From NCBI GenBank assembly GCA_016165875.1, contig JABBOT010000080.1, forward strand, positions 48,566,032 through 48,630,031: 64,000 nt of DNA, read 5' to 3'. This DNA comes from Acanthopleura granulata (Eukaryota > Mollusca > Polyplacophora > Chitonida > Chitonidae). Shown one piece after another: positions 40,262-51,500 of the stretch (the stretch's first letter is position 1; every line of letters begins with the position of its first letter). The position numbers were made by a program, and so were the translations under genes. The notes under the pieces are model-generated. The model worked only from the letters and a program-made list of their open reading frames with translations, was not told the origin of the DNA and made no database searches.

Positions 40262-41970
40262 GCACACTGATCAGCAACACTAATTTCTTCACTTTCCTAA
40301 AAGTTGTAAATGCAACCAGGACTGCCAGGTCATTAATGAAAGACTGAAAGAATTTTAACTGCTGGCAATTCATCTGAACTGAAGTGAATGGTAATTATGT
40401 ATTTAATAAAATATACATGTTTCATTGCTTAAATTTTCACCAGTACATACATACATACATAGTACCTGTAATATTGTAGATGCTAATTACTTCATTATAA
40501 TACATTACCTTTATGCCACATCTGATTAATACATGATCTAATATAATTGATTCATGTTTCATGTAATCAGCCAAAATTAACAATTTCCTCACGGTAGGGG
40601 GTCCCACACCGTAAAGTGTCAAGAAATCAGATAGGAGGCCGACTAACAGATAAACGACCATGGCAATGAGCTGATTAATTACACTGCTGGTCTTAGCCTA
40701 TCATACACATACCAAACACAGTTATATATGCTCAGAGATTTTTAATATCCAGGGAAAGAACCTTCAGGCCCCCATGTTCACAGTTTGGCTCATTAACCAG
40801 AAAATCACCTCCAGTGAAATGAGAGAACTAATTAACCATACTTGGAATTTTTGGCATGTTTTTTCGTACAGACTACTTCTAATTAATGGATAATTTCTCT
40901 GTTTTTGACAGCTATGATTCGTACGTATATAAGCTTACAAGACTGCCTAGTTTGGAGTTGGACAATAAATCATACTGATTGATGAATGGCAACCCTAAAG
41001 TGTGACCAAACCAGTCATTACTTCTATTCTCCAGGCCTTTGTATAAATGTATTATTGACTTAAATTAAATTTAGTCTGTAGTTTACAACAAGAGAATCTG
41101 TGGTATTCCATACATAAATTCCAGGCATACACTGACGACATACCATATAACAGGATAGCTGAAGAGAAACTAACCATTATCAATTTGAACAAAATACATC
41201 CTTGGAAGCCTACACACTTGTATTCTAATTATCTGTTTTTAATTTCATTACCTTATGTGATTCAATATACATATAACACTCCAGTAAATGTCTCCCACAG
41301 ATTTTTCACTAAGTTGTACACGTATTTGTACATGTTTTCAAAAGTTTCAGATAAGATAACTTGTAGACTTTGAATGTTCTTTGCACTGCAAGGCTTCATT
41401 ATAACTGAGGTGTAACTTTTCAGTAAGAGCCAGAAGATTATGCTGATTTGGCCTACGATTAACATCCAGCATCACACTTGACCCATTTCAACTTCCAAAT
41501 TGTATGCCAGAGGTACACAGCCTAAAGGAACTTCATAAGAGGTGCACCACTTTTCACAGAAGTAGGGTATGCAAATTTATACCCTGACAATAACATTGCA
41601 ATGAGGAAGGGTGTAATATTAGAAGTCCACTTCTGTCAAAAGCAAGGTTAGTTTTCTCGACTGAAGAAACAAAGCAAATCGAGGCTTTCAGAGAATCCCA
41701 TTTTTATCTGCTAACTGAATTACCTGCCTTAAACAAACATTTCAGTTTAACTCACTTGACCAAGCCGACTTTAACAAGAGAGGTATTTGGAAGATGTCAG
41801 CTTGGTTTGTCTTGGCATCTCTCCGAGAAGGATAACGGGTAAGGTAAATCATTAGTGATTACATCTTTAAATACTCACACAAATAACACTATATTTATCA
41901 GACAAAGGATAAAACTTTGTGACACATGATTGTGATATGCTTCAGCCACTAAATCAATCTGACATTAATG

Positions 41971-42252
41971 TCCATTGACCACCAGTATTCATGTCCACTG
42001 ACCACCAGTATTCACGTTCACTGACCACCAGTATTCATGGCAACTGACCACCAGTAATCACGGCAACTGACCACCAGTCTTCATGTCCACTGACCACCAG
42101 TCTTCATGTCCACTGACCACCAGTCTTCTTGTCCACTGACCACCAGTCTTCATGTCCACTGACCACCAGTCTTCTTGTCCACTGACCACCAGTATTCACG
42201 TCCACTGACCACCAGTGGTTCATGGCAACTGACCACCAGTATTCATGGCAAC
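41971..42252. repeat. 23-bp minisatellite, 12 units
   Basis: GACCACCAG recurs 12 times at 23-bp spacing. A full unit is about TCCACTGACCACCAGTATTC plus ATG, with variants such as CTTCAT, CTTCTT and GGCAACTG. One unit near 42206 is a base longer. The Trp/Gly-rich minus-strand frame through it is repeat-driven. Confidence 0.92.
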
Positions 42253-44785
42253 ATAGGAGTCTTTCCCTCAATGCCCATCTAACATAGGGTGTCCCTGAAT
42301 GTTCATTCACAAAAACTCTCTTCACCGAAAGGTGTAAAAAACCAGTTCCATGAAATGTTACAAAGCTATTCATGAGAGCGGTTTCTTTCAAATGGAGTTT
42401 GTAAAATTCAAATAAACCATTGCTGCATTTGTTTTGACAACACTGACACAAAACTAACACTGTTCACCTGACCTGATTAAAAGTGGTGTTTTGCCACAAG
42501 TACATATTTCTGCAAAACAGCACCTATTTTAATTCCATTAGATACAACATCAACACAGTTTCATCAATGATGGCCTCCACTTTGACATAACACTCAATGT
42601 CCTCCTGAACAAAACATCCACTTCAGGCGATCTAACAATGCATGAACATAAGAAAATCTCGATACTTTATGTACTGTTGTCACCAAATCAATTTTACTAT
42701 GGCTTACAGCCTATGAGCTTCTGTGAATTCCTGGTACTGATTATGACAGTACTCTACCCTCCAGGGTTCACAAGCTGAGCTCTTCACACATCAGACGTCA
42801 CAGTGTCAGGCCAGGCTTACCCTCAAGTATCCTACGACAAATTCAATAGGTTCCCAGGACAGTATTGTGTAACCTGGTATGTTAGAGCCAGAGGCCCTAC
42901 AGGCGGGAAAATAACACTATTGTATACTGCTGAGCTTCACATGAGAAACCGTTTAAAAAATCATTGAAATACCTGAAGATGAAAGAATTTCACTCTCATA
43001 TGTCTGTATGACCGGAATCTGTGTGGGAATGTGTACTGAATGCATTCCGCCTGGAGTAAAGGCAGATCAGCAATAGAAAAAATGTTTTGCAACAAAGATC
43101 CAAACATGGTAAATAAAAATGAATACATCTGTAAAATTAATATACAGCAGGTATGTACCACTGTAACACACATTTTTTAGGGTCCTCATTTTAGGGTTTT
43201 CTCATTTCATACTGGAAAATACCTATAATTAATTACCATATATCATTGGGTGTATGTTTAACTTTGTCACAGTAACAAACTTATTTATGATACCAGTCAA
43301 TCTTTAAAAAACAAGGAAATTAGCTCTGATATCAGTTTATTTAATAAAATTTGTGGAAAGATGGAAAGATAGTTACAGCACATTGGATACTAAAAGAGAA
43401 TTTAAACAAGCTTAGCTTAGAGTCAATCCTAGGTGCACTCTTTGTGTGCCGTACAATGCCTACTACAGCCATATATTAACAAAGGTGACATCCCCAGTGA
43501 CATGGCAGTACAGTTTTGTTGAGCATAAATATACTGAGCGAAACCACTCAACCAATGATACCATCAATTACGAGGTTATCTGTGGTAACATCTACAGCTG
43601 CATTAAAGTGTGAAATGTAAAAATTAATAAAACTGACAACAGGCAGCTCCGCCCTGCAAGAAGGCTACACCATCACAAGATCATTCCTGGAATATTTGCA
43701 ATATCTCCAGTTGATGATGAATTACGATGCTTCTCCAGCAAACACAGCTGTGATTACCTTCTTCTCGACATCTCTCTGGATCTCGCCATGACATCAAACA
43801 TCCTAAAACCCTGCCTAAAGATTCACAGAGTATTCAAGCCACCGGTTTTCTTGCTGAAGACTGCATGTACATGTACAACACACACCTTTCAGTTCACTTA
43901 TTACAAGTAAAGAGAAAACATTCTCACAACACATCTTTGACCATTTTCATAAAACTTCACGCTGGGATGTTCAAATGTTCCCAGTGTAGCAATGAAGATG
44001 GCTGGTCTGTTGTGAACCAAGCCAGCTGAAGGACATCATTGGACAGTGGCCTTTGTTGCTATGGGTGACATGATGCGGACTTGATATGTAATGTAACGTA
44101 GGGCAAAAGTGGAAGAAAAATCTTGTTTATATACGATGCCTTACCACTTGAAGAGAGGCTGTGATTCACAAAAAATTTGGTAATAATTTAGAAATGAAAT
44201 CCTTAATCTCTTATATCTTGATCCTTAACTATCTGTTCACTCTTCCCTCTAAAATGTGATGACCTTAGAAATAGGGGGAAAATGTTGCCAGAAAATCTCT
44301 TTATCACAAAGTTGTTCATTTATCAAAATGAAGAGGTCCAGGCTCTTTCCAGTATATAGCTACAAGTACATGTACATGTATAGATGTACCACAGCGATGA
44401 TTACTATACAAATATACAAATACACTCACTGAAAACTGTCAGCAGAAATTCCTGTTCAACACAGCAGTTATACCTTAACTGACAATGGGTGGTTATACAA
44501 TGCAAGTTCTGCGTGATGTCCGAACAGTTGTTTAAATTACACAAAGAATTTTCATTTTTTCAATTTTCATCTTCCATTATTATTATTCAACCTCTTATGA
44601 TCATTTCACCTTTTATGATATTTTCTAGCAAAAACTGAAACAATGAGAAGCAACGCAGTGGGTATAATGATGTGTGGGCAGGCACTGGAAACAGAGAATC
44701 AAGTGTGAATTGCCGAAGGATACGAATGTGAGATGGTTATTTGCAAGAGGTATGCTGTAGGTAACAGAGCTTGGGGAACACTTAC

Positions 44786-44898
44786 TGTACATGCAGCCCG
44801 AATCATCGGCACTCATCTGCTGCCAGCCATGACAGCAGCGGTACTTGGTGCGGTACGCTGGCTGGAACTGCTCGCGGTAGGTCGTGTAATAATGTGTC
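44786..44898 (-). CDS. MEGF6: MEGF6-like exon 3: second half of the EMI domain
   Basis: This 113-bp exon encodes residues about 83-120. The acceptor is TTTCTCTTCCAG before GACACAT; the donor is TGCATGTACA before GTAAGT. It completes an arginine codon with exon 2 (AG plus G) and ends in phase 1. The peptide has the aromatic and basic YYTTYREQF and AYRTKYR segments followed by CCHGW, the hallmark CCxGW of EMI domains, and a final cysteine at residue 118. EMI domains are extracellular cysteine-rich modules near the N terminus of emilins, multimerins and MEGF proteins, and are linked to protein-protein contacts. With the four cysteines of exon 2 this gives seven, the usual EMI number. Identification as an EMI domain is firm; assignment to MEGF6 rests on the EGF domain that follows. 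Confidence 0.9.
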
Positions 44899-45362
44899 CT
44901 GGAAGAGAAATGCCAGTAACACATGAAGCATAAGCTACAACTGGACACGGCTACCACAGAGACAAATATAACAATATGTGATGTAAAAACATAATGCATC
45001 AATCACACATTTGAACAAATAAATACAAAGATAACACAACAATGAATTGTTCATTTACTGCTGTCAGTTTTTTACTGCTCGTTTTAAACTTTCTTAGGAC
45101 TTTCCTGTTCAATGAGTCTATGAATGACAACTCAGTTTCTCTGGAGTTTCTCAGACTATTACAGCTGGCCCAGAGGTCAAAAGACAGCACTTCTTCATCC
45201 AAAATAAACATATTCCAACTAACCCATTTTTACTGACAGTACCATGTCTAGTGTTTATTTGGCATGGGCAGATTCCAAGAGCAGGAATCATGAAGTGAAA
45301 TAGTTTAACTGGTCAGCAGTTGGTTGTCAGCTGGTCACGTCATGAGCCTCAAAAGTGGACAC

Positions 45363-45505
45363 CACACGTGGGAAGGTCTGCCAGCAACCAGGGGATGATC
45401 CTGGGTTTGCCCAACTTTCTCGCACCATAATGCAGGCCGCCCTCATACAAGTGAAATATTCTTGAGTAGGGTTCAAAACACCAATCAAACAAAAAAACAA
45501 ACAAA
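45363..45505 (+). mobile_element. Headless SINE (~143 bp) with 14-bp target duplication
   Basis: Only the 3' half of the main SINE is present, from CACACGTGGGAAGGTCTGCC to the A/C-rich tail after CACCAATCAAAC. A perfect 14-bp direct repeat, TCAAAAGTGGACAC, lies immediately on both sides (45349-45362 and 45506-45519), so both ends of the inserted piece are defined. The tRNA head and its internal promoter are absent. Confidence 0.92.
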
Positions 45506-45837
45506 TCAAAAGTGGACACGCCGTAAATCCCAAGCCACCTAAAAAGCTTTGTTGTACTAATTGAGTTTCTTTTGTCACACATCCAAAAGTTTAACTTTCA
45601 ACTGAATAAAATTGCCTCAGTTGAAGAGTACATTATACGTACATGTATATTCTCTACATAAACATCATCAAATTTCTGATAGGTGTGAACGTCATCTTGC
45701 TATGAGACCTTGACTGATCTGGACATTTCATGATTTTCATTGACGTTTTCATGAAGGTATGGCTGAGATACTGCTGATGTTGCAATATTCAAACCCCAAT
45801 CATGCACTTGCTTGTAACTGTTCATACCATCTTGCAT

Positions 45838-46128
45838 TCAACCATTAATTTAGCCAATTGCACACTTCATCATTTATTCATCCAATTATATATCCAATCA
45901 AACATTAATCATACATTTCATCACATATTTAATCATAAGGTACATTTAAACATACATCCAATTATTTAAAAAATCACAAATTTAACCGTGCATTGATTCG
46001 TTCACCCATTCAACCATTCAATCATTCAATCATTTCTTCACTCAAACATTTCAATCATCCATTCACTGTACCACACATTCAGTCATTAATTCAATGAAAC
46101 ATTCAATAATTGAATTTAACAATCATTT
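45838..46128. repeat. Degenerate ATTCAATC-type simple repeat
   Basis: Loose repetition of CATTCAAYCATT and related words is densest at 46000-46130. No fixed unit length survives. It reads as an old microsatellite. Confidence 0.65.
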
Positions 46129-47196
46129 TACAGGTACAGCACATTATCACTAGTTGTATACAGCTTTTTCAAAATGTATTTAAACCAAACCCAAACTTAA
46201 ACTCCTGGGTCCTTTCTGTCAAACCAACATGAAGTTGTCTAATAAAGCCAAAATGACTAAAAACTGGAGTGATTATCAGACAAAGTAACTTTGACATATT
46301 TTTGAGTCCAATTTTTACACCTCTTCATTTCTCTACCTAAATTTAGACATTCTTCAAGGCCCATTGAGTTTGCCAAAACTTGCCCAGGTATACATACAAG
46401 TAAAGCCACATTATTTACATAACAAGTATTTGGCCCAGTGTCTTATTTCTTAGCACAGAGAATACCTAACAAACGATACATGTGTCGCCACATGGTATCT
46501 GACAGAAAGCATGCATGTCACAACCCTTGTCAGATATAAATATGAAAGCCTAAGTCAGCACAGTCGCTTAAAAAGTTAACAAAAACCCGTCCAATCTTTT
46601 CTTCACAACGCTAACAACAAGTTCGTCAAGTTTAGCTTTCAGCTTCCTGATAACAAAAATACAAACAGGCTTGAGAGACATGCTTTCTGAGGTTTGTGGG
46701 ACAGACACTGTGAGATCACCTGCATTTCACCCTACCTTAAACCACAGCTAAATTTAGCAGGTGTATCGAGGACAGTTTATTGACAAGGTGGCCGTGCCAA
46801 AGGCCAGGTAAATATTTGTGTTGGCTTGTACAGGTGTATTATAACCGTTAACTCATATTACAGGCTAACTCCAGACCACCATTTCTACACCGAGTAAATT
46901 CATTCTTAATGGCCCTTACCACTTTAATGTCAAACACAGCCCTCCCACCACCACCCACCCACCCACCCACAGTTTCATGTGGCAAAACTAGTTGAGACTT
47001 TGCCAACATAACGCAGGTTTTTTTCCCTCTTTGTTGATATAATGATAAACACCTACAACAAGGTGTAACCTGGTTAGAAGTAGCAGGCTTAAGCTGTAGT
47101 CCTTATATAAAGAAGGGAAATAACAGGAAATTTTTGTAAAAATTAACACAAGAACCTAAATGTATAAATTTGTCATTACAAGAGCATTATTTTACA

Positions 47197-47455
47197 GGGG
47201 CCTCCATGGTCGAGGTGATTTGCACTCTAATGCAGCGTAATGACCAAGGTGCCTGCCACCAATGAGACTGTGGCAAATTCAAGCCCAGCTCATGCTGGAT
47301 TCCTCTTTGCTCATACATGGGAAGGTCGACCAGCAACCTGCAGATGGTCATGTATTTCCAACTCTGCCAGGTTTCCTCCCACCATAATGTTGGACGCCAT
47401 CGCATCAGTGAAATATCCATTAGTATGACATAAAACACCAATCAAATACATCAAT
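47197..47455 (+). mobile_element. Full-length but diverged SINE with 12-bp target duplication
   Basis: The element runs from GGGGCCTCCATGGTCGAGGT through GGGAAGGTCGACCAGCAACC and CCACCATAATG to ACACCAATCAAATACATCAA. A perfect 12-bp repeat CATTATTTTACA sits at 47185-47196 and 47456-47467. The A- and B-box regions are eroded (AAATTCAAGCCCAGC) and many former CpGs are TG or CA, so this copy is older than the one at 8846. Confidence 0.9.
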
Positions 47456-48408
47456 CATTATTTTACATTCATATATATCAATCAAATTCAAAACCAAATG
47501 TTTGAGATTCACAAAACACAATCTTATTACAGATAGGAAAGTTTTACAGAAAACAAACTGTCTGGCATAATACTGGAGCCACTGACCAGAAAGCCATGGA
47601 TTCAGAGACACGACCCCAACGGATGCTGTACATTCATACATACATAACTGTCACAGTCGCACACATTCGCTGACACATAAATGGTGGCTGGCAATAACAT
47701 GGAGTGACTTAATTTTTAAACTGTGTACGAAATTAACACTACTGAATATTAGAATAATGCAGGGCTACAATGATTTTGTCTGCAGATGAATACGTGTGTA
47801 TAGTACATGTATATATAAAACGCAGGTACACCAGCGTTCAGAAGTCACAGGCTTTGTGTGTCAGTAGAGTCCTGGTAACTGCAGGAATGTCTCTCACCTG
47901 AGTTACACAATACACAGGAAAAATCCCCGACAAGGTAATACTGGCTTCATATTTACACATCGTAAGTTTCACTTCCATAATACCTGTAGGATACACACAC
48001 CACATGTCACTCCATACCCTCTACCAGAGGCTAAAAGCTATTATGGCTACAAATTCAAATATCTGCTCGAAATTACCATAGATGAAATTATGACACACTC
48101 TGAGAAAATTGTTTGTACAAAAATTAAAATGTGTTACATACAGGAATAGACTGGTAAAACAAGAAACATATGTACCTGTACATAGCACATTGCCTAAATG
48201 AAACACAGCTAACTATTGAGGTAACCAAGTAACTTAATGTAGATTGTATCTACATTACCTGTACTGATAAGAACAACCAATTACCTTATCGCCACAGCTA
48301 TTAACATACAGGTAATAAAGAGAGTACTGGTATGGCAAAACATGAATGAGGCACAATGCTGAATACAGCTTAGAATTTACTGCTACATAAAACCTCATTT
48401 CCACTTAC

Positions 48409-48546
48409 CTTCGTTCATAGCCCACACACCAGTTGTGCATGTAGCCACAATTGGGCTTCCATACCTTAACCAGGCGCGTGAAAGCTTGGACACATGGCTG
48501 TCTTACAACAGTCATTTCGACATCTTGATAGGGACAGACATTTGGC
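48409..48546 (-). CDS. MEGF6: MEGF6-like exon 2: first half of the EMI domain
   Basis: This 138-bp exon encodes residues about 37-82. The acceptor is CTTTCTTCTGTTTCAG before GCCAAATG and the donor is CGAAG before GTAAGT. Both ends are phase 2, so the exon is symmetrical. Its first G completes a Met codon with AT from exon 1. Cysteines fall at residues 41, 55, 70 and 77, with segments PNVCPY, RQPCVQAFTRLVKVW, KPNCGY and NWCVGYERR. This is the N-terminal EMI pattern, where an early cysteine is followed by a basic and aromatic stretch and a C-x(n)-C-x-x-Y motif. It carries on without a gap into exon 3. Family alternatives with an EMI domain (EGFL7/8, MEGF10/11, PEAR1) are less likely given the EGF exon downstream. 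Confidence 0.9.
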
Positions 48547-51500
48547 CTGAAACAGAAGAAAGCATACTAACAACCACTTGTATCACAGCTCAGTTTTATA
48601 TAAACAAAGCAGAAAAAAATGCAATGCAACTTGAAGGTAACCATATCGATGAGTCTCCATTTTAAATAAGTATGGTTCACAAATTAGATACCTGCGAGGC
48701 GTGCTGATGCCTTCATAAAGGTAATTTTCAGACAATATTCAACATTTTTTGTGTTGATTTTAATCCACATCTATAATTGGCTAAATCTTGGATTTGGCTT
48801 CTATATACTCCACTTTCCACTTCAAATCCAACGGTCACCACGAAATTAGAGCATTCATATTCATATCTACCGCGGCGCACAAATGTGATGAGTGTAAAAA
48901 ATAAACCAAAAAAAAAGAAAAAAGATTTCATCTTTCAGGTGAAATGTTGTTGTTGTTGCACAACTTCCATGCAGTTGCAAGTTCTTTCCTGAGAACATTC
49001 AATATTGGATCATAGTCAATGTTCATCCTTCGGGAAGATCTCACACAAATACAAACATCTTGTAACTCTTTACGACTTTCACTTTCGTTTTACGGGACTG
49101 TTGGATGCACTTACGATACGGAATCCAGTTTTACGCTTTCAACATCAATAGGACTGTACCGATTTACGCAAATGTTCTGCAATTCGGGGCCGTACAATTT
49201 TATCTCTCATGATAACATAATAAAAGTCATGTGGAATTTACTTTGGCTTCCGTATTTCCGCATGATAATGTCATTATCTGTTTGCACTGGGATAAGTATG
49301 TTTGTACAAAACAAATAAAGAAGCGCGTATTTGTCATAGCGTATTCCATGTAACTTGTGAACCATCCCTAAATCCACTGCTTGGGACGGGAATTCCCCTT
49401 TAACTCGCGATGGCAGCCAGTTCCACTGTTCTCATGGCTAATAGGGCCACAGACTCAAGGTTTTTCAGTCTTGTATCATATGACTAATTTAATGTCTTCC
49501 TCCATTTTTTTTTCTTTCTTGGTTTTTAACGAGTAAAACAATAAAAGAACTAAAAAAAAACATTCAGACTTACAGGGCTTAAGTTGTCTGCCTACTTCCC
49601 ATCTCCCATTTGGCTACTTCACGGTAGGGCTGCTTTCTAGACCTCATACAGCCTCCCAACGTTCAAATATTCAAGAAATGCAATAGACCCAGTCGAATGT
49701 ACTTTCGGCAAAAAACCTTTTTACACAATCTTGAAGAAGTAGCTTGAATCCCATAAAGAGTATTTAGATCCCGGCCGTTGTTCAGTATTCCTACATCACG
49801 CATTCCCAGTTGCAAGCTTCAAGAATGATGTCGCACCATTTTTTTTAACTGTGGAGAGTGTGTGTGTGTCGGGGGGGGGGGGGGTTAAACACAGTAGTTA
49901 ACATATTAACTACTACATTAGTTTTCTGAGTTATCTATCAGTATACAATACATACCTACACAGTTACTTGTTCGGTTAGGCTACATAGTGAGATCATGGC
50001 ATTACCAATACGCTGAAGCCAGCGAGGGCAAAGCTAATTATTCTTACTACTTCGGCCTATATCCATTCACTATAGTTTTCGAAAGAGAAAAAACAAACGT
50101 TGCCTGAATATGACGCTAAGAAGACTACGTCACTATAATGTAGGCCTACTCCCGTTTCAGATGTTGGAACCCAAATGATACACAGCCAGAGAAAAAAACT
50201 TCTCAATTTCAGCATCGTTGTATGCGTGGTGTTGCAGTTTCAGGCCATTCACACTTGATTCCTTATTTCCCGTCACAGCTCGCACTTTATCCCCCGCGTC
50301 AGGGTCTCATTATTCATTTTTTTGCCAGAAATTGTCACAAAACACGAAATTATCATAAAATCTAGCCGAATATAGGTACCGGCAATGACAACTGACAATT
50401 GTCCGCCCCTCTCACCAGTTTTGCAGAATATTTTGACGGGAAGCAAGGGAGCAAGTGTCATTGGCCTTGTCCGCTTCTACAGAGAGTATTTTAACTGGTA
50501 TATACCGGTGTTATGTTATAGTCATTTTTCAAACCATACATTTACCACTAATTTTTGTGCTTGTTTTTCTTCTGGGCTATTATGTCTCATATATATCTGT
50601 GGTCATCGTGTCAGTATGATGAGCGGAATAAGCTCTACTGACCGAAGACATCCTGTCCACTCCTGTGGACACCGGCCCGACCGTACATATGTCGCCAAAG
50701 AAAGCCAAATGTAATCTTAGGCCTGGCTTAATTTCGGAATTGAACCTCGGTGTGTCCATTCCGAAAAGTCGAATAAAAAGACATACAAACAACTAAACAA
50801 AAACATCAGATCCACTTATAACATAATCTATGGAGTAATTTATAGGAAAGTTTTATTACGAGAAAACTCAAGCCTATAACACCATCACGCAGGCCGTTTC
50901 ACTATAGGCTACATTCTGCCCCACATGAACAGAGGTGAAATTTTCACGGAGTGGTGAGACAAACTTTTAATGCCGTAAAATATGTATACCACGTGTAATA
51001 TTATCACAAATAAGCCCAGGATTTAAGTCATAAAGGACGCTGAGTGCCTTTTTTCAGCAATATAATTTATGGCATCAATATCTTTGGCTAGGCATGTGCA
51101 TATAGATACATGATCTTTATGAATGTATATATACAGCGTATATGGATGACCTTCACACTATGACCTTGTTTGGCCTCGATTGTTTTACATGGGTAAGGGT
51201 TAAATATGCCTGACCCAGCAAATGTTCAACAGATCGGTGTTACCGCGATAGGATAATGTTTACACCTGCACGCCTGCCCCCCATAATCAACTCATACACT
51301 GCCCGACACGCATGCGAAACAATACGTCACGTTCGCGACACGCTAACGGGTTACACTGCAAAAGATACATGACGTAAATTCTGATACACACCGGTATGTA
51401 CGATGTCAAAGAACAAATTTCACAAAGAAATAGTTATATGGGTCTACTGTGTACGGATGTCAAGGACCTATTGACTAGAATCACCTTCCTTGCATTTTCT

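Larger units (their letters stand above)
23541..44785 (-). other. Intron 3 of the MEGF6-like gene (about 21.2 kb)
   Basis: The intron is bounded by the exon 3 donor (ACA then GTAAGT at 44785) and the exon 4 acceptor (ACAG ending at 23541). No extra exon is needed: the protein reads directly from the EMI domain into the EGF domain in phase. It is AT-rich and CpG-poor. It carries minisatellites at 30.5, 32.8, 35.9, 36.3, 37.0-38.9, 40.2 and 42.0 kb, a tRNA-like element at 32.3 kb, and homopolymer runs at 24.3 kb (C) and 26962-26973 (G). The pieces 24378-30460, 33119-35854, 38889-40190 and 42253-44785 show nothing I can name. Confidence 0.75.
44899..48408 (-). other. Intron 2 of the MEGF6-like gene (about 3.5 kb)
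   Basis: This intron lies between the exon 2 donor (GAAG then GTAAGT) and the exon 3 acceptor. It contains two SINE insertions (45363-45505 and 47197-47455), a degenerate ATTCAATC-type tract (45838-46128) and a short (CCCA)n tract at about 46944-46970. It is otherwise featureless and CpG-poor outside the SINEs. Confidence 0.8.
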
